Assembly (NCBI GenBank): GCA_016209205.1
Contig: JACQWQ010000261.1
Location: 1 to 56,284 of the forward strand
DNA: 56,284 bases
Reading direction: 5' to 3'
Source of the DNA: Chloroflexota bacterium
GTDB taxonomy: Bacteria > Chloroflexota > Anaerolineae > UBA4142 > SHND01
Shown: positions 40,729-48,866 of the stretch, one piece after another
Layout: every line of letters begins with the position of its first letter
How positions within the stretch are numbered: the first letter of the stretch is position 1
Program-made: the position numbers and the translations under genes
The notes under the pieces: generated by a model
Seen by the model: only the letters and a program-made list of their open reading frames with translations
Told to the model about the DNA's origin: nothing
The model's database searches: none

Positions 40729-42435
40729 TCATCCTTCTCTTTTTCGCCGCGGGACGCTTTGCTGGGTCCATGCCAAAAACACGCAGCCAAGTCCCAACGC
40801 GCTGAAAAATCCGATCGGCAGCCACGGCGGCGGCGTTGGCTGAATCACAAGCACCGTGAAACCGTCGAGGTTGACCGCCCCTTCTGCTCGCAGTGTGACA
40901 GTATGTTCCGCCAGCGGCAGCCCACGCGCCGCCGGGATAACCGCGCGCCATTCTTGTCGCGCGCTGGCTTGTTCCATAAACGATTGTCCGCTCTCATCGC
41001 GCGGCAGGTCGCTCACCGCTTTGCCGTCTATGGTCACGAATAAACGTCCCGCACCGGGTTCGCGCCGGAACATCAAATCAAGTCCCTGACCGTAAAAACG
41101 CAGAGTCGCCGTATCCGTCTTGGTCTTGGTCACAGTGTCCGACGTTCGAATAAACTGCGCGGCGCTGGCGTTGATGTCGGATTGGTATAACCAGTTGCCG
41201 CTAAATACCAGCGCGGGATTGGTTTCCTCATACTCACCGGGACCGGCAACCCGCTGCGGCTTGGCGGCGGCGCTCACGCTGAAATAAACCGGGCGCGGCG
41301 CAAAATCTACATCCACCATCCGAAAATAGTATTCGGGATTGTTCGGTGGAATATCGCCGACCTGACGAAAATACCATATACTGACGACGCCGACCCAATC
41401 CCAATTTTCGCGCGTCATTTCGACGCCGCGCACGGTGTGTTGGGCTTGCTGTTCTTCGGTCACGCGCCCCCAAATCAGGCGGCTGTCGGGAATCGTATCG
41501 GGCGCGGCATTCCACCCGTATTCCAAAATCCACACCGCTTTGGCCGTGTCATTGAATTTTTCCATGACCGCGCGTTCCAACAGCACACGTTGGAAATTCA
41601 ATTTGCCGGGATTTGGCGGATCGTCGGGCGCGCTGCCCAATCCGAACGCGTTCGCGGACAAAATATCAAAATAATCCTTCGCGCCCGCCGCGTACATTTC
41701 TTCCAAAAATTGCAAATCGTTCATGTTGCGATACTGCGTCGAATTGGGCGTGAACGCTTCGCCCAGGGTAATCGCGAGCGGCGCGCTCAGGATGCGAATG
41801 TCCGGGTCAACGGCGTGGGCATTCTGGTACGCGATTTTCAAGAGGTTGGTATACGCGGCGGGGTCAATCGGCGCGTCATTCCATTCGCGTCCGAGATTTG
41901 GCTCGTTCCAAATTTGAAAATAGTAAATGCGGTCGCGAAAGTGCTCGGCAAAGGCGCGGACGAATTTGCCGTACGCTTCCAAGTCATCGGGCGGACCGGA
42001 AGAACCGGTCGCGCTCGCGTGGGAACGCGCCCACGCCGGTGGGCGGTCGAGCCGCGCGATGATCTGGATATTGTTGCGCCGCAGCAGTTCAACGATGTCG
42101 TCATATTTTGCCCAATTGAAACTGCCCGGCTCTGGCTCGATCTCCGCCCAAATAAATTCCTGACGCGCCCAACCGATGCCTGCCTCGCGCGCCATTTGCA
42201 CCGTGCGCTCGCGTTTCCAGGCTTCGACTTCGCGTTCGAGAAAAAAATTCGCGCCGTAGGGATTCACATCCGTGTTGGGCGTGGCGCGCCGCGCCTGAAA
42301 AGCGGGCGGGGGGGGGGTAAGAAAAACATGGTTGCCGTACAAAGCCGCCGCGCCGCCAAGGCACAGCACTGCCGCGCACAGCAGAACCAATACGCGCAAA
42401 CGCGGGGAGAGACGCGAAAGCAGAGGTAGTTTCAT
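40729..42435 (-). CDS. membrane-anchored glycoside hydrolase-like protein (clan GH-A type)
   Basis: From ATG at 42435 the protein has 568 residues. A single N-terminal membrane segment (about 12-34) is followed by a TIM-barrel-like domain with WARQEFIWAEIEPEPGSFNW, IYYFQIWNEPNLG (acid/base E178) and KAVWILEYGWN (nucleophile E305), the glutamate pair of clan GH-A enzymes such as GH39 or GH5. After about residue 370 comes a beta-rich module with SVSAAAKPQ and DGFTVLVIQPTP, and a C-terminal membrane helix. It would cleave glycans at the cell surface. Substrate unknown. Confidence 0.83.
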   Translation of the reverse strand: MKLPLLSRLSPRLRVLVLLCAAVLCLGGAAALYGNHVFLTPPPPAFQARRATPNTDVNPYGANFFLEREVEAWKRERTVQMAREAGIGWARQEFIWAEIEPEPGSFNWAKYDDIVELLRRNNIQIIARLDRPPAWARSHASATGSSGPPDDLEAYGKFVRAFAEHFRDRIYYFQIWNEPNLGREWNDAPIDPAAYTNLLKIAYQNAHAVDPDIRILSAPLAITLGEAFTPNSTQYRNMNDLQFLEEMYAAGAKDYFDILSANAFGLGSAPDDPPNPGKLNFQRVLLERAVMEKFNDTAKAVWILEYGWNAAPDTIPDSRLIWGRVTEEQQAQHTVRGVEMTRENWDWVGVVSIWYFRQVGDIPPNNPEYYFRMVDVDFAPRPVYFSVSAAAKPQRVAGPGEYEETNPALVFSGNWLYQSDINASAAQFIRTSDTVTKTKTDTATLRFYGQGLDLMFRREPGAGRLFVTIDGKAVSDLPRDESGQSFMEQASARQEWRAVIPAARGLPLAEHTVTLRAEGAVNLDGFTVLVIQPTPPPWLPIGFFSALGLGCVFLAWTQQSVPRRKREG

Positions 42436-42464
42436 TCCGTCAAACAGGAGTGGGCTCCGGCGAA

Positions 42465-42511
42465 GCGAAAAACAAACGCCCCCGAACAGGCGCATTATAC
42501 ATTCGGGGGCG
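42465..42511 (-). terminator. terminator of the bc-complex operon
   Basis: On the minus strand CGCCCCCGAA (complement of 42511-42502) and TTCGGGGGCG pair across 15 bases and are followed by GTTTGTTTTT. It lies just after the cytochrome c stop at 42534. The loop also carries TATAAT on the minus strand, which could serve the glycosidase gene. Confidence 0.75.
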
Positions 42512-42533
42512 CGGATAATGCTAAATCAAAAAC

Positions 42534-43388
42534 TCAGGGGGTGAACAATTTGCAGGGCTCGCGTTCGTACATGATCACTTTCCAGACTTCTTCATTGGAA
42601 AGTTTCTTGCCCCAGGCGGGCATGCCGTTCGCGGGAATCCCGTTCACTACAGAATCATGATGTCGAATCAGATCAATGCCTTGCATCACAGTACAATCCG
42701 TGAAATTGCGCGGCGGTTTGACCGAGCCGACCGCACCAGGTCCATTGCCGTCGCGATTCGCGCCGTGACACGCCAGACAATTCTTGGTATAGACCGTTTT
42801 GCCTTCGGCAAGAATCGCGTCACTGGGCGGCACCGGAAACGGAACCGCCTTGAGAATTTCTTCGGGCGGAATCGGTGTTGGAGCGGGACCGGGCGTCGGC
42901 GTCACGATTGCAACCAACGGTTCAAATTCGCCCGGCGCCCAGTTCAGGATATAGCTGACCAACGCCTCTACTTGATCGGGGCGCAAGGGACCGCCGTAAT
43001 CTTGACTCCACGTCGGCATGTGCTGTGGGTAGTTCTCGTCAGCATAATATTTAGAAAATTGCGGGCGCCCTGCCGCAATCGTATTGCGAATGAAATCCGC
43101 CGCCGTGCCGTTCCAATTGATGGCTTTGAGATGTGGCGTTGCTTTCAAGTCGAGCAGATCCTTGCGATTGAGCGGCGGACCCTTTCCGACAATCCCTTCG
43201 CCTTTCTCGCCATGGCAGGTCGCGCAGTACGACTCATAGTACTCGGCGCCTGCTTGAATGCTCCGTCCCGCGAAATTTGTCTGATACGCCTTCATGCGAT
43301 TGTCTTCGTTGATGCCATAAATCACGAGGGCAACAATGGTCGCAACCGTAAACAAGATGCCGATGAGAATCTTGAATTGGACTGACAT
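42534..43388 (-). CDS. membrane-anchored dihaem cytochrome c of the bc complex
   Basis: From ATG at 43388 the protein has 284 residues; a TTG 30 bases upstream is less likely. One N-terminal helix (about 7-25) anchors it. Two haem sites are present, CATCH (55-59) and CLACH (204-208), separated by a Pro-rich linker TPTPGPAPTPIPPEE. Likely axial Met residues occur after each (for example HMPTW and GMPAW). It should accept electrons from the Rieske/cytochrome b pair encoded upstream and pass them to an oxidase or other partner. Last gene of the operon, before a terminator. Confidence 0.9.
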   Translation of the reverse strand: MSVQFKILIGILFTVATIVALVIYGINEDNRMKAYQTNFAGRSIQAGAEYYESYCATCHGEKGEGIVGKGPPLNRKDLLDLKATPHLKAINWNGTAADFIRNTIAAGRPQFSKYYADENYPQHMPTWSQDYGGPLRPDQVEALVSYILNWAPGEFEPLVAIVTPTPGPAPTPIPPEEILKAVPFPVPPSDAILAEGKTVYTKNCLACHGANRDGNGPGAVGSVKPPRNFTDCTVMQGIDLIRHHDSVVNGIPANGMPAWGKKLSNEEVWKVIMYEREPCKLFTP

Positions 43389-43440
43389 GTTCACCCAAAG
43401 GTTGGCGACATGCGTCAAGCGTGTCCACCAACCGAGTGAT

Positions 43441-43497
43441 CCACGAAGGACACCAAGGGCACTAAGAAACCCTTCGTGTTCTTGGTGTCCTTCGTGG
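43441..43497. repeat. perfect 17-bp inverted repeat between cytochrome b and c genes
   Basis: CCACGAAGGACACCAAG (43441-43457) is exactly reverse-complemented at 43481-43497. Next to it, AACCGTCG..CGACGGTT at about 43508-43540 forms another hairpin. They may be a dispersed repeat pair or attenuate transcription between the two cytochrome genes. Confidence 0.7.
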
Positions 43498-43545
43498 ACC
43501 GGTCAGAAACCGTCGTGGTCGCCGTGGACCGCGACGGTTTTTCCT

Positions 43546-45561
43546 TTATTTGTAATTTGCATCCTCGTGCAGATAAATCACGCGGTGATATTCGCCGGTA
43601 TCGCTGGGCGTCATCTTGTCCCATTGAATATGGAAATCCAGGCGTTTCAGCCCGTTCTGCTGCCACTGTTCGACGGTAAAAGTCCCGCGCGGGTTGGGCA
43701 GCCCGTGAGTTTTGTCGCCGCTGTTCCAAATCGCGCCGCGCTTGAGAATTTCTTGCTGCATCCCCGCCAGAACGCGTTCGAATTCGGTATACGATTCGCG
43801 GGGCGTCGCGTATTGGGCGAGGTCGTATTCGCCGTCCGGCAAATTCGCGTACCCGAGCTGACGAATGGGACCCCAATCATCCGGCACCAGGGGCACAGGC
43901 GGCAGGACACCCTCTTCCGGCAAAAACGTTTGACCGACTTCTACGGCAGGCGGCGCGGCCACGCCATAGAACGGCGTGCCTTGATACCAAATCACGAGCA
44001 TAAAGATGGTGGATAGAATCGCGACAATGACCGTGCCTTTGCGATGCTTGAGCAGTTGACGACTCGGTTTGCTGCCCCAGAATTTTTCCCAGAATTCGTT
44101 GATGTAGGGCACGCCCAAAAAGAGCGCGGGAATAATCATCGTCGGAATGATGACGCCTTGCCACGCCGGACTGTCGTAGAACGGCACGATGATCGTCGAA
44201 CCGGGCGGCATGTTCGCGCCCAAGGCGTTCGCCATCGCAATCATGGACTGGTCTACTGCGCGCAGCGCGGGCAAGACAAACGCGTCCTTGAGCAAACCCT
44301 GAATCCAGAGGAAATACCAGGGTGCGGTGGTGTGCAGCGGCGTGTGCAGCGGATTGCTGTGCTCTTGCAGCGGCGCGTGAAAAATCCACGCCGAGTACGC
44401 GGTGACCAAAAAGGTGACAACGGCTGCCCACAACAATTCGCGCGTAAACAGTTCCGGCAAATAATCCACACGCTCTTTGGCGGCTTTGCGGACGTTGGGA
44501 TCGGGGGATTCCTCTTCGGCCGCAGGCAGTGAGATGCCGTGCGAACGCGCGACGCGATAATAATGCACCGAGATGAGAATCAACGTAATCGCGGGCAGCG
44601 CGAACACGTGCATCAAGTAAAAGCGCAGCAGACCGTTCTGATTGATCGTGTCGCCGCCGCGCATGATGAGGTTAGAGAAATAACCGACGATTTCTTTGGG
44701 CGGCACGGATTTTGCCATCGAAGTCCCGATGGTGACAGCCCAATACGCCAACTGGTCCCACGGCAACAAGTAACCGCTAAAAGACAGGGCGAATGTGAGA
44801 ATGAGCAGCACGATGCCGGTGAGCCACGTAAACCCGCGCGCCGGGGGCTTGAACGAGCCGGTCAAAAAGACGCGCGTCATGTGTAACACGACGATCAACA
44901 CCATCAGTTCCGCGCCGACGCGATGGAGGTCGCGCATGAGCTGTCCGTACGGAATGGTGCTCATGATTTCCACGATGTCTTCGTACGCGCGGCGATCCGA
45001 AGGCGTATAAAACACCATCAAGATGACGCCCGTGATGGTTTCGAGCACGAACATGTAAAAGGAGAGATAGCCCAGCCCGAAGGTATGCGAAAATTTGGTG
45101 GACGACTTTTCATAGTATTTCGGGCGCAAGTGCGCAAAGAACGCGTTGACGTGCACCTTGTAGCGCGGGTTGGGTTTTTCAACGGGCGGGTCGCCGCGGA
45201 AAAATGCGCGCGTGTCCGCGAGACCCATGCCGGCGCTGACGGCGCGCACGGTGTTATCGGCTTGCTGCCACGCGCTCTCTTTGGTCTTGTCAATGAACTC
45301 GGCGCGCCCTGCGGGACCCGAACGCGCCTTGTCTATCCACGGGATCAACTCTTTGATCGCGTGCGGCGCTCTTTCGCGCGCTGCGGCGCCGAGACGTTCG
45401 GACAGCGATAGACTTGTCTTGACCTCGAACAATTCCGCGCCGTTGCCGCCATTCGTCGGTTCGGCATCGCCCGCGTGCCCGTCCGTGCCGTGCCCGTTTC
45501 CATCCGTTTTGGGAGTTTCGTTCACGGGTTTGGTTTTTACTTTACGGTTGAACAATCCCAT
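43546..45561 (-). CDS. cytochrome b of a menaquinol:cytochrome c oxidoreductase, fused full-length form
   Basis: A 671-residue protein beginning with about 150 hydrophilic residues (MGLFNRKVKTKPVNE, Gly/Asn/Asp-rich stretch) that ordinary cytochrome b lacks. The four-helix haem domain follows, with LMRDLHRVGAELMVLIVVLH and RVFLTGSFKPP, and then SGYLLPWDQLAYWAVTIG. RVARSHGISLP leads to the subunit-IV part, with helices around WAAVVTFLVTAYSAW. PPGSTIIVPF precedes further helices and a soluble tail of about 110 residues. Preceded by GGAGGG. Middle gene of the Rieske-cyt b-cyt c operon. Confidence 0.92.
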   Translation of the reverse strand: MGLFNRKVKTKPVNETPKTDGNGHGTDGHAGDAEPTNGGNGAELFEVKTSLSLSERLGAAARERAPHAIKELIPWIDKARSGPAGRAEFIDKTKESAWQQADNTVRAVSAGMGLADTRAFFRGDPPVEKPNPRYKVHVNAFFAHLRPKYYEKSSTKFSHTFGLGYLSFYMFVLETITGVILMVFYTPSDRRAYEDIVEIMSTIPYGQLMRDLHRVGAELMVLIVVLHMTRVFLTGSFKPPARGFTWLTGIVLLILTFALSFSGYLLPWDQLAYWAVTIGTSMAKSVPPKEIVGYFSNLIMRGGDTINQNGLLRFYLMHVFALPAITLILISVHYYRVARSHGISLPAAEEESPDPNVRKAAKERVDYLPELFTRELLWAAVVTFLVTAYSAWIFHAPLQEHSNPLHTPLHTTAPWYFLWIQGLLKDAFVLPALRAVDQSMIAMANALGANMPPGSTIIVPFYDSPAWQGVIIPTMIIPALFLGVPYINEFWEKFWGSKPSRQLLKHRKGTVIVAILSTIFMLVIWYQGTPFYGVAAPPAVEVGQTFLPEEGVLPPVPLVPDDWGPIRQLGYANLPDGEYDLAQYATPRESYTEFERVLAGMQQEILKRGAIWNSGDKTHGLPNPRGTFTVEQWQQNGLKRLDFHIQWDKMTPSDTGEYHRVIYLHEDANYK

Positions 45562-45630
45562 ACCTGATCCCTCCGGCTATAGCATCTTGCCTTGTCGAGC
45601 CGTGGTCTGTCGTGTGAAATAAGGTTTTTG

Positions 45631-45669
45631 ACAGGATTAAGGCGATGAACTGCATCGCATTAATCCTGT
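45631..45669. repeat. ACAGGATTAA palindromic repeat
   Basis: ACAGGATTAA and TTAATCCTGT form the ends, GCGATG..CATCGC the inner stem. The core GCGATGAACTGCATCGC is shared (in reverse) with repeats near 575-600 and 9761-9780. It lies between the Rieske and cytochrome b genes. Confidence 0.75.
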
Positions 45670-45705
45670 TAATCCTATCTACCCCCCAAGTTTTTGGTAA
45701 TCGGT

Positions 45706-46380
45706 CTAGCCGTGCGTTTGACCTTGAATAATTTTGCCCGTGTCCACCACCAAATTCGCGTCGGGAGATGGAATGGGCAGTGGATCGCCCTTGGCATTTG
45801 TTTCGCTAATTACGTTGCCATCCGCACCGGTAAAGCGAATGACAAACCGGTCAAGACTGCGCGGCGCGGGACCTTCGATATAGGTCCCGTCTTTTTGATA
45901 TTTGGAACCGTGGCACGGACATTCAAAACGATTCGTGACTGGCTGCCAACCGTACAAACATCCGAGATGCACACAGACATTGTAGAGCGCGAGCACGCCG
46001 TTGTCGGTCTGCACGACCCACGCGCGCGCGGCGGTATTTGATTTTGGGGCATCGTCGAGCGGCGGCGCCGCGTCTCCGGCAGAACCCAACGTAAACAGCC
46101 CGCCGAATTCGCCCGCGCCAAAGCGCGGCAGTGCAAACACAAAAAAAGCTCCGCCGAGGGCGACAAAAAAGATGCCGAGACTCGCGAGGAAGGCATAATT
46201 GAGAAACTCGCGGCGTGTGATGGGCGCTTGCAGCATTGCTTGTTCCGCAGCCGTCGGTCCATTCCCTTTGAGTTCTTGTTTGTGCCCGGTCACCGGTTTT
46301 GCCGTCGGAGCTGCAGCTGTCGGTTTCGCCGTTGCTACTTGGGGGGGCCCCGGAGCTGCTGCCGCTGATGCTTCAGCCAT
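45706..46380 (-). CDS. Rieske iron-sulfur protein of the bc complex
   Basis: A 224-residue protein with an Ala/Pro/Thr-rich N-terminal cytoplasmic part (about 55 residues), the twin-arginine-like TRREFLNYAF (56-65), a membrane helix (62-84) and the Rieske domain. Cluster ligands are CVHLGC (C136, H138, with C141) and CPCH (C154, C156, H157). The two extra cysteines form the usual disulfide. It takes electrons from menaquinol at the outer face. First gene of the operon. A hairpin at 46408-46450 lies just upstream. Confidence 0.92.
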   Translation of the reverse strand: MAEASAAAAPGPPQVATAKPTAAAPTAKPVTGHKQELKGNGPTAAEQAMLQAPITRREFLNYAFLASLGIFFVALGGAFFVFALPRFGAGEFGGLFTLGSAGDAAPPLDDAPKSNTAARAWVVQTDNGVLALYNVCVHLGCLYGWQPVTNRFECPCHGSKYQKDGTYIEGPAPRSLDRFVIRFTGADGNVISETNAKGDPLPIPSPDANLVVDTGKIIQGQTHG

Positions 46381-46407
46381 AACTAATCACCTACACTTTG
46401 CATAGAC

Positions 46408-46450
46408 ACAGCATTGCCAAGCAAGCCGAATTGCTGCCGAGCAATGCTGT
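46408..46450. promoter_or_regulatory. inverted repeat upstream of the Rieske gene
   Basis: ACAGCATTGC and GCAATGCTGT (10-base stem) flank a 23-base loop that itself contains GCAAGC/GCTGC-like repeats. It is 28 bases upstream of the Rieske start codon and could be an operator or leader hairpin. Nothing else is recognised in 46451-46611. Confidence 0.4.
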
Positions 46451-46611
46451 TCATGTCAGGGATAGAATGTGCGCTTGACGAATGGCAAACGCTTGTGCTC
46501 AATGCGGGGAGTTGCGTCGAGTTTAAAGTCGCATTTGCGATTATAGCACAAACCTTTTTTTTGTTAAATCGTGAAATTGGTAACAGACCAAATACAGTTT
46601 GACAATTTGCG

Positions 46612-46730
46612 ATTTAGTGCGATAGTGCGGGAAAGTGTGATAGTGCGATGGTGCGATGGTGCGATAGTGTGATTTGCGATACGCGATTGGCGATACGCGA
46701 CGCGCGATTTGCGATATGCGATACGCATTC
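46612..46730. repeat. GTGCGATA / GCGATACGC tandem repeats upstream of selC
   Basis: Seven- to eight-base units (GTGCGATAG, GTGCGATGG, then GCGATACGC, GCGATTTGC) run for about 115 bases and end two bases before the tRNA-Sec gene, leaving no ordinary promoter in the usual place. Confidence 0.8.
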
Positions 46731-46732
46731 AT

Positions 46733-46826
46733 GGGGGTAGATAGGTCCCGGTGGGCTTCACGGTCTTCAAAATCGTTGCGAGGCGGTGGTACCGTCTTGG
46801 GTGGGTTCGACTCCCATCTACTCCCG
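46733..46826 (+). tRNA. selC: tRNA-Sec (anticodon UCA)
   Basis: Eight-base acceptor GGGGGTAG/CTACTCCC, six-base D stem AGGTCC/GGGCTT with a four-base loop, anticodon stem ACGGT/ATCGT with loop CTTCAAA giving TCA, a long extra arm CGAGGCGGT/ACCGTCTTG, five-base T stem with TTCGACT loop, and discriminator G. The 8+5 acceptor-T arrangement, long D stem and UCA anticodon are diagnostic. A C and a run of T follow, probably the terminator; CCA is not encoded. Confidence 0.95.
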
Positions 46827-46856
46827 CTTTTTTACAACATCAGCTTTTGCAACGTT

Positions 46857-46959
46857 ATTGAGTTTTGATTAAATAATGTCCGCCTTATGCTTACGAATCC
46901 ACCTGTTTTCTCGGCAATTTATTGCGGAGCGCGAGGACATTAATTAGTCAAAACCCAAT
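46857..46959. repeat. imperfect 25-bp inverted repeat after selC
   Basis: ATTGAGTTTTGATTAAATAA (from 46857) with TGTCC is matched by GGACATTAATTAGTCAAAAC up to CCAAT at 46959. The 53-base interior has no recognisable content. Looks like a remnant of a small palindromic element. Confidence 0.55.
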
Positions 46960-46966
46960 AAGGGAC

Positions 46967-46994
46967 TTGACGCGGGTGGAGCTAAGGTTATAAT
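46967..46994 (+). promoter_or_regulatory. candidate promoter for the coiled-coil nuclease-like gene
   Basis: TTGACG (46967-46972) and TATAAT (46989-46994) with 16 bases between them, 20 bases ahead of the start codon. This is the best sigma-70-like match in the window. Confidence 0.6.
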
Positions 46995-47014
46995 TCCAAC
47001 GCGGGAGACACTCC

Positions 47015-47728
47015 ATGGCATTTACGGTCAACGATTTTTCCGATTTGCTGCGGCTGTTAGCAGAGCGTCCGCAATGGCAGGTGGAACTGCGCAATCTCCT
47101 CCTGAGCGACGATTTTTTGGCGCTGCCGCAGATTGTGCGCGAGTTGGCAGAGGCGCAACGGCAGTTGGCAGAGGCGCAACGGCAGTTGGCAGAGGCGCAA
47201 CGGCGCACTGAGCAGCGCGTCGAGGAACTGGCAGAAGCGCAGTGGCGCACCGAACAGCGTGTCGAGGAACTGGCGCAAGCCCAGCGCGCATTGGGGCAAG
47301 CATTTGGACAACTCCAAAATTCCTTCGGCGCAACCGTCGAAGAGGAAGCCGAAAGCGTTCTCCAGTGGGTGCTCGAAAACAAGGGCTATCGTTTGCTGCA
47401 GGAGCCATTCTCGCTGGCGTTGAATGGCGAAGTGGACGTGGTGATGGAATTGCAGGATGCGACAGGCAGCCATCTCTGGGCAGTGTTGGAATCCAAGGCG
47501 CGTTTGAGTCGCCGCCAAGTAATGGGTTGGGCGCAGCAGATTCGCTCGTCGGGATGGCAGCAGCGGCTTGCGGCGCAAGGAGTGGCAGGCCCATACCTCG
47601 TCTATATCTTTGGCATTCGGATCGATCCCGGCACGATTCAGGAAGCAGAGAATCAAGGCATCGGGTTGGTGACGGGGCGTGGGGAGCGCGTAGTGCCCAA
47701 AGGCTTGGTGCAGCCGTCAGCGGCTTGA
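47015..47728 (+). CDS. coiled-coil PD-(D/E)XK nuclease-like protein (DUF3782-type)
   Basis: A 237-residue protein. After a short helical head, tandem units RELAEAQRQLAEAQRQLAEA and RRTEQRVEELAEAQ (about 42-95) form a coiled coil, encoded by near-identical 21- and 42-base DNA repeats. The C-terminal domain has NGEVDVVMEL (acidic residue), WAVLESKARLSR (E-x-K) and GPYLVYIFGIRI, the core of the nuclease-like fold seen in DUF3782 and related Chloroflexota/cyanobacterial proteins. Role unknown. It has its own promoter and a strong terminator, so it is a single-gene unit. Confidence 0.8.
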   Translation: MAFTVNDFSDLLRLLAERPQWQVELRNLLLSDDFLALPQIVRELAEAQRQLAEAQRQLAEAQRRTEQRVEELAEAQWRTEQRVEELAQAQRALGQAFGQLQNSFGATVEEEAESVLQWVLENKGYRLLQEPFSLALNGEVDVVMELQDATGSHLWAVLESKARLSRRQVMGWAQQIRSSGWQQRLAAQGVAGPYLVYIFGIRIDPGTIQEAENQGIGLVTGRGERVVPKGLVQPSAA

Positions 47729-47753
47729 TGCGAATTCGTTGGGGATGAGTGAG

Positions 47754-47795
47754 GTGGAGGATTGGCGAGCATGCGCACCAATCCTCCACTTTTTT
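47754..47795 (+). terminator. rho-independent terminator after the coiled-coil nuclease-like gene
   Basis: GTGGAGGATTGG (47754-47765) pairs perfectly with CCAATCCTCCAC (47778-47789) and is followed by six T residues. Confidence 0.93.
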
Positions 47796-47815
47796 CCCCG
47801 CTGTTCTCCAAAGCA

Positions 47816-47837
47816 ACGAATGAATTCATCACTACCG
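47816..47837. repeat. GTAGT-ACGAATT family repeat forming a stop codon
   Basis: AACGAATGAATTCATCACTA, the reverse of the GTAGTGACGAATT family, overlaps the end of the ABC permease gene so that its TAG stop codon (47832-47834) is repeat sequence. Confidence 0.7.
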
Positions 47838-48866
47838 GCTCGCACGTCGCGTCAGCGCCAAACTTAATGCGACTACCATCACGCCCAATGCACTTGCGAA
47901 CAACAAAACATTTCCCGCGCCCGTGAACGCATCGCCAATTGCCAAACGCGAAATCGTCGTGAGCGGCGAAACGCCCAGCAGGAAACTGACGCCGATTCCG
48001 CCCATCAACACGAGTGCGTACACAAACTGCGCTTGTTCGCGATTTTTGAACAGCACGGCGACGAGCGCGGCGGTCACGCCAAACAGCCCCGCCAGCAATC
48101 CGCCCATCGCCAATAACAGCGGAACATTTTGCAGCGCGGTGCCATTCAGCAGCAGCAAGCCTAACCACAACGCGCCCTGCAAGACAGACAATATCACCGC
48201 CGCAGTAATTTTCGCGCCGACGATGCTGTGCCACGACACCGGCGCGGCGAGCAACGTCTCCAGCGTGTTCAGTTCGAATTCTTCCGACAAGGAATCCGCG
48301 ACCAAATTTCCCGCGACGAACGCGGGGAAAAAAAGCAGCACCGGCAAAATGACCGAATACAAAAATTCAAACGTCGTTGGCGGCGTGCCTTTCAAATCGT
48401 TATAGCGCGTGACAATCCCGTGCTCCGCGCGCAGCACATTTTCGTACCGCTTGAGCGGCTCTTGCAGCACCAATTGAATCAGCGACGCGCGCGCCTCTGC
48501 GCGGGGCAGATACAGCTGCAAAGTGACAACCTCTGCTTTCGTGTCGGGCGCGACGACCAACGCGTCAATGAGCTGCATCGCATACCCCTTGCGCGCCTCT
48601 GCCACATTTTCAAACTTGACCACGCGCAGCCCGCGCGCGTCCAAGAACGGCGCGAGCGCGTCGCCCAACGCGCCGACGACGCCAACGCGCAAATTGACGC
48701 GCGCCGTCACATCCACCGAATCGGGATCGTACAACGATAACAGCCCCAGCAGCAGCGCCGAAGAAAACGACGCGATAAATAATTGGATCAGGACTGCGAT
48801 CAAAATCGTGCGCTCGCGCGCGACCGATGCCAGTTCGCGTTTCAGCAATGCCCAAAACGGTTTCAC
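47832..48866 (-). CDS. ABC-2 type transporter permease (NatB-like)
   Basis: A 344-residue membrane protein with one N-terminal helix, a large extracytoplasmic loop (about 45-165), and five more helices from about 170. FEFLYSVILPVLLFFPAFVA followed by DSLSEEFELNTLETLLAAPV is the ABC2_membrane_3 signature. It pairs with the permease-protease gene just upstream, whose stop overlaps this ATG by four bases, and with the divergently encoded ATPase at 50632. Export of sodium, lipid or a peptide is possible; the substrate cannot be inferred. Confidence 0.87.
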   Translation of the reverse strand: MKPFWALLKRELASVARERTILIAVLIQLFIASFSSALLLGLLSLYDPDSVDVTARVNLRVGVVGALGDALAPFLDARGLRVVKFENVAEARKGYAMQLIDALVVAPDTKAEVVTLQLYLPRAEARASLIQLVLQEPLKRYENVLRAEHGIVTRYNDLKGTPPTTFEFLYSVILPVLLFFPAFVAGNLVADSLSEEFELNTLETLLAAPVSWHSIVGAKITAAVILSVLQGALWLGLLLLNGTALQNVPLLLAMGGLLAGLFGVTAALVAVLFKNREQAQFVYALVLMGGIGVSFLLGVSPLTTISRLAIGDAFTGAGNVLLFASALGVMVVALSLALTRRASR

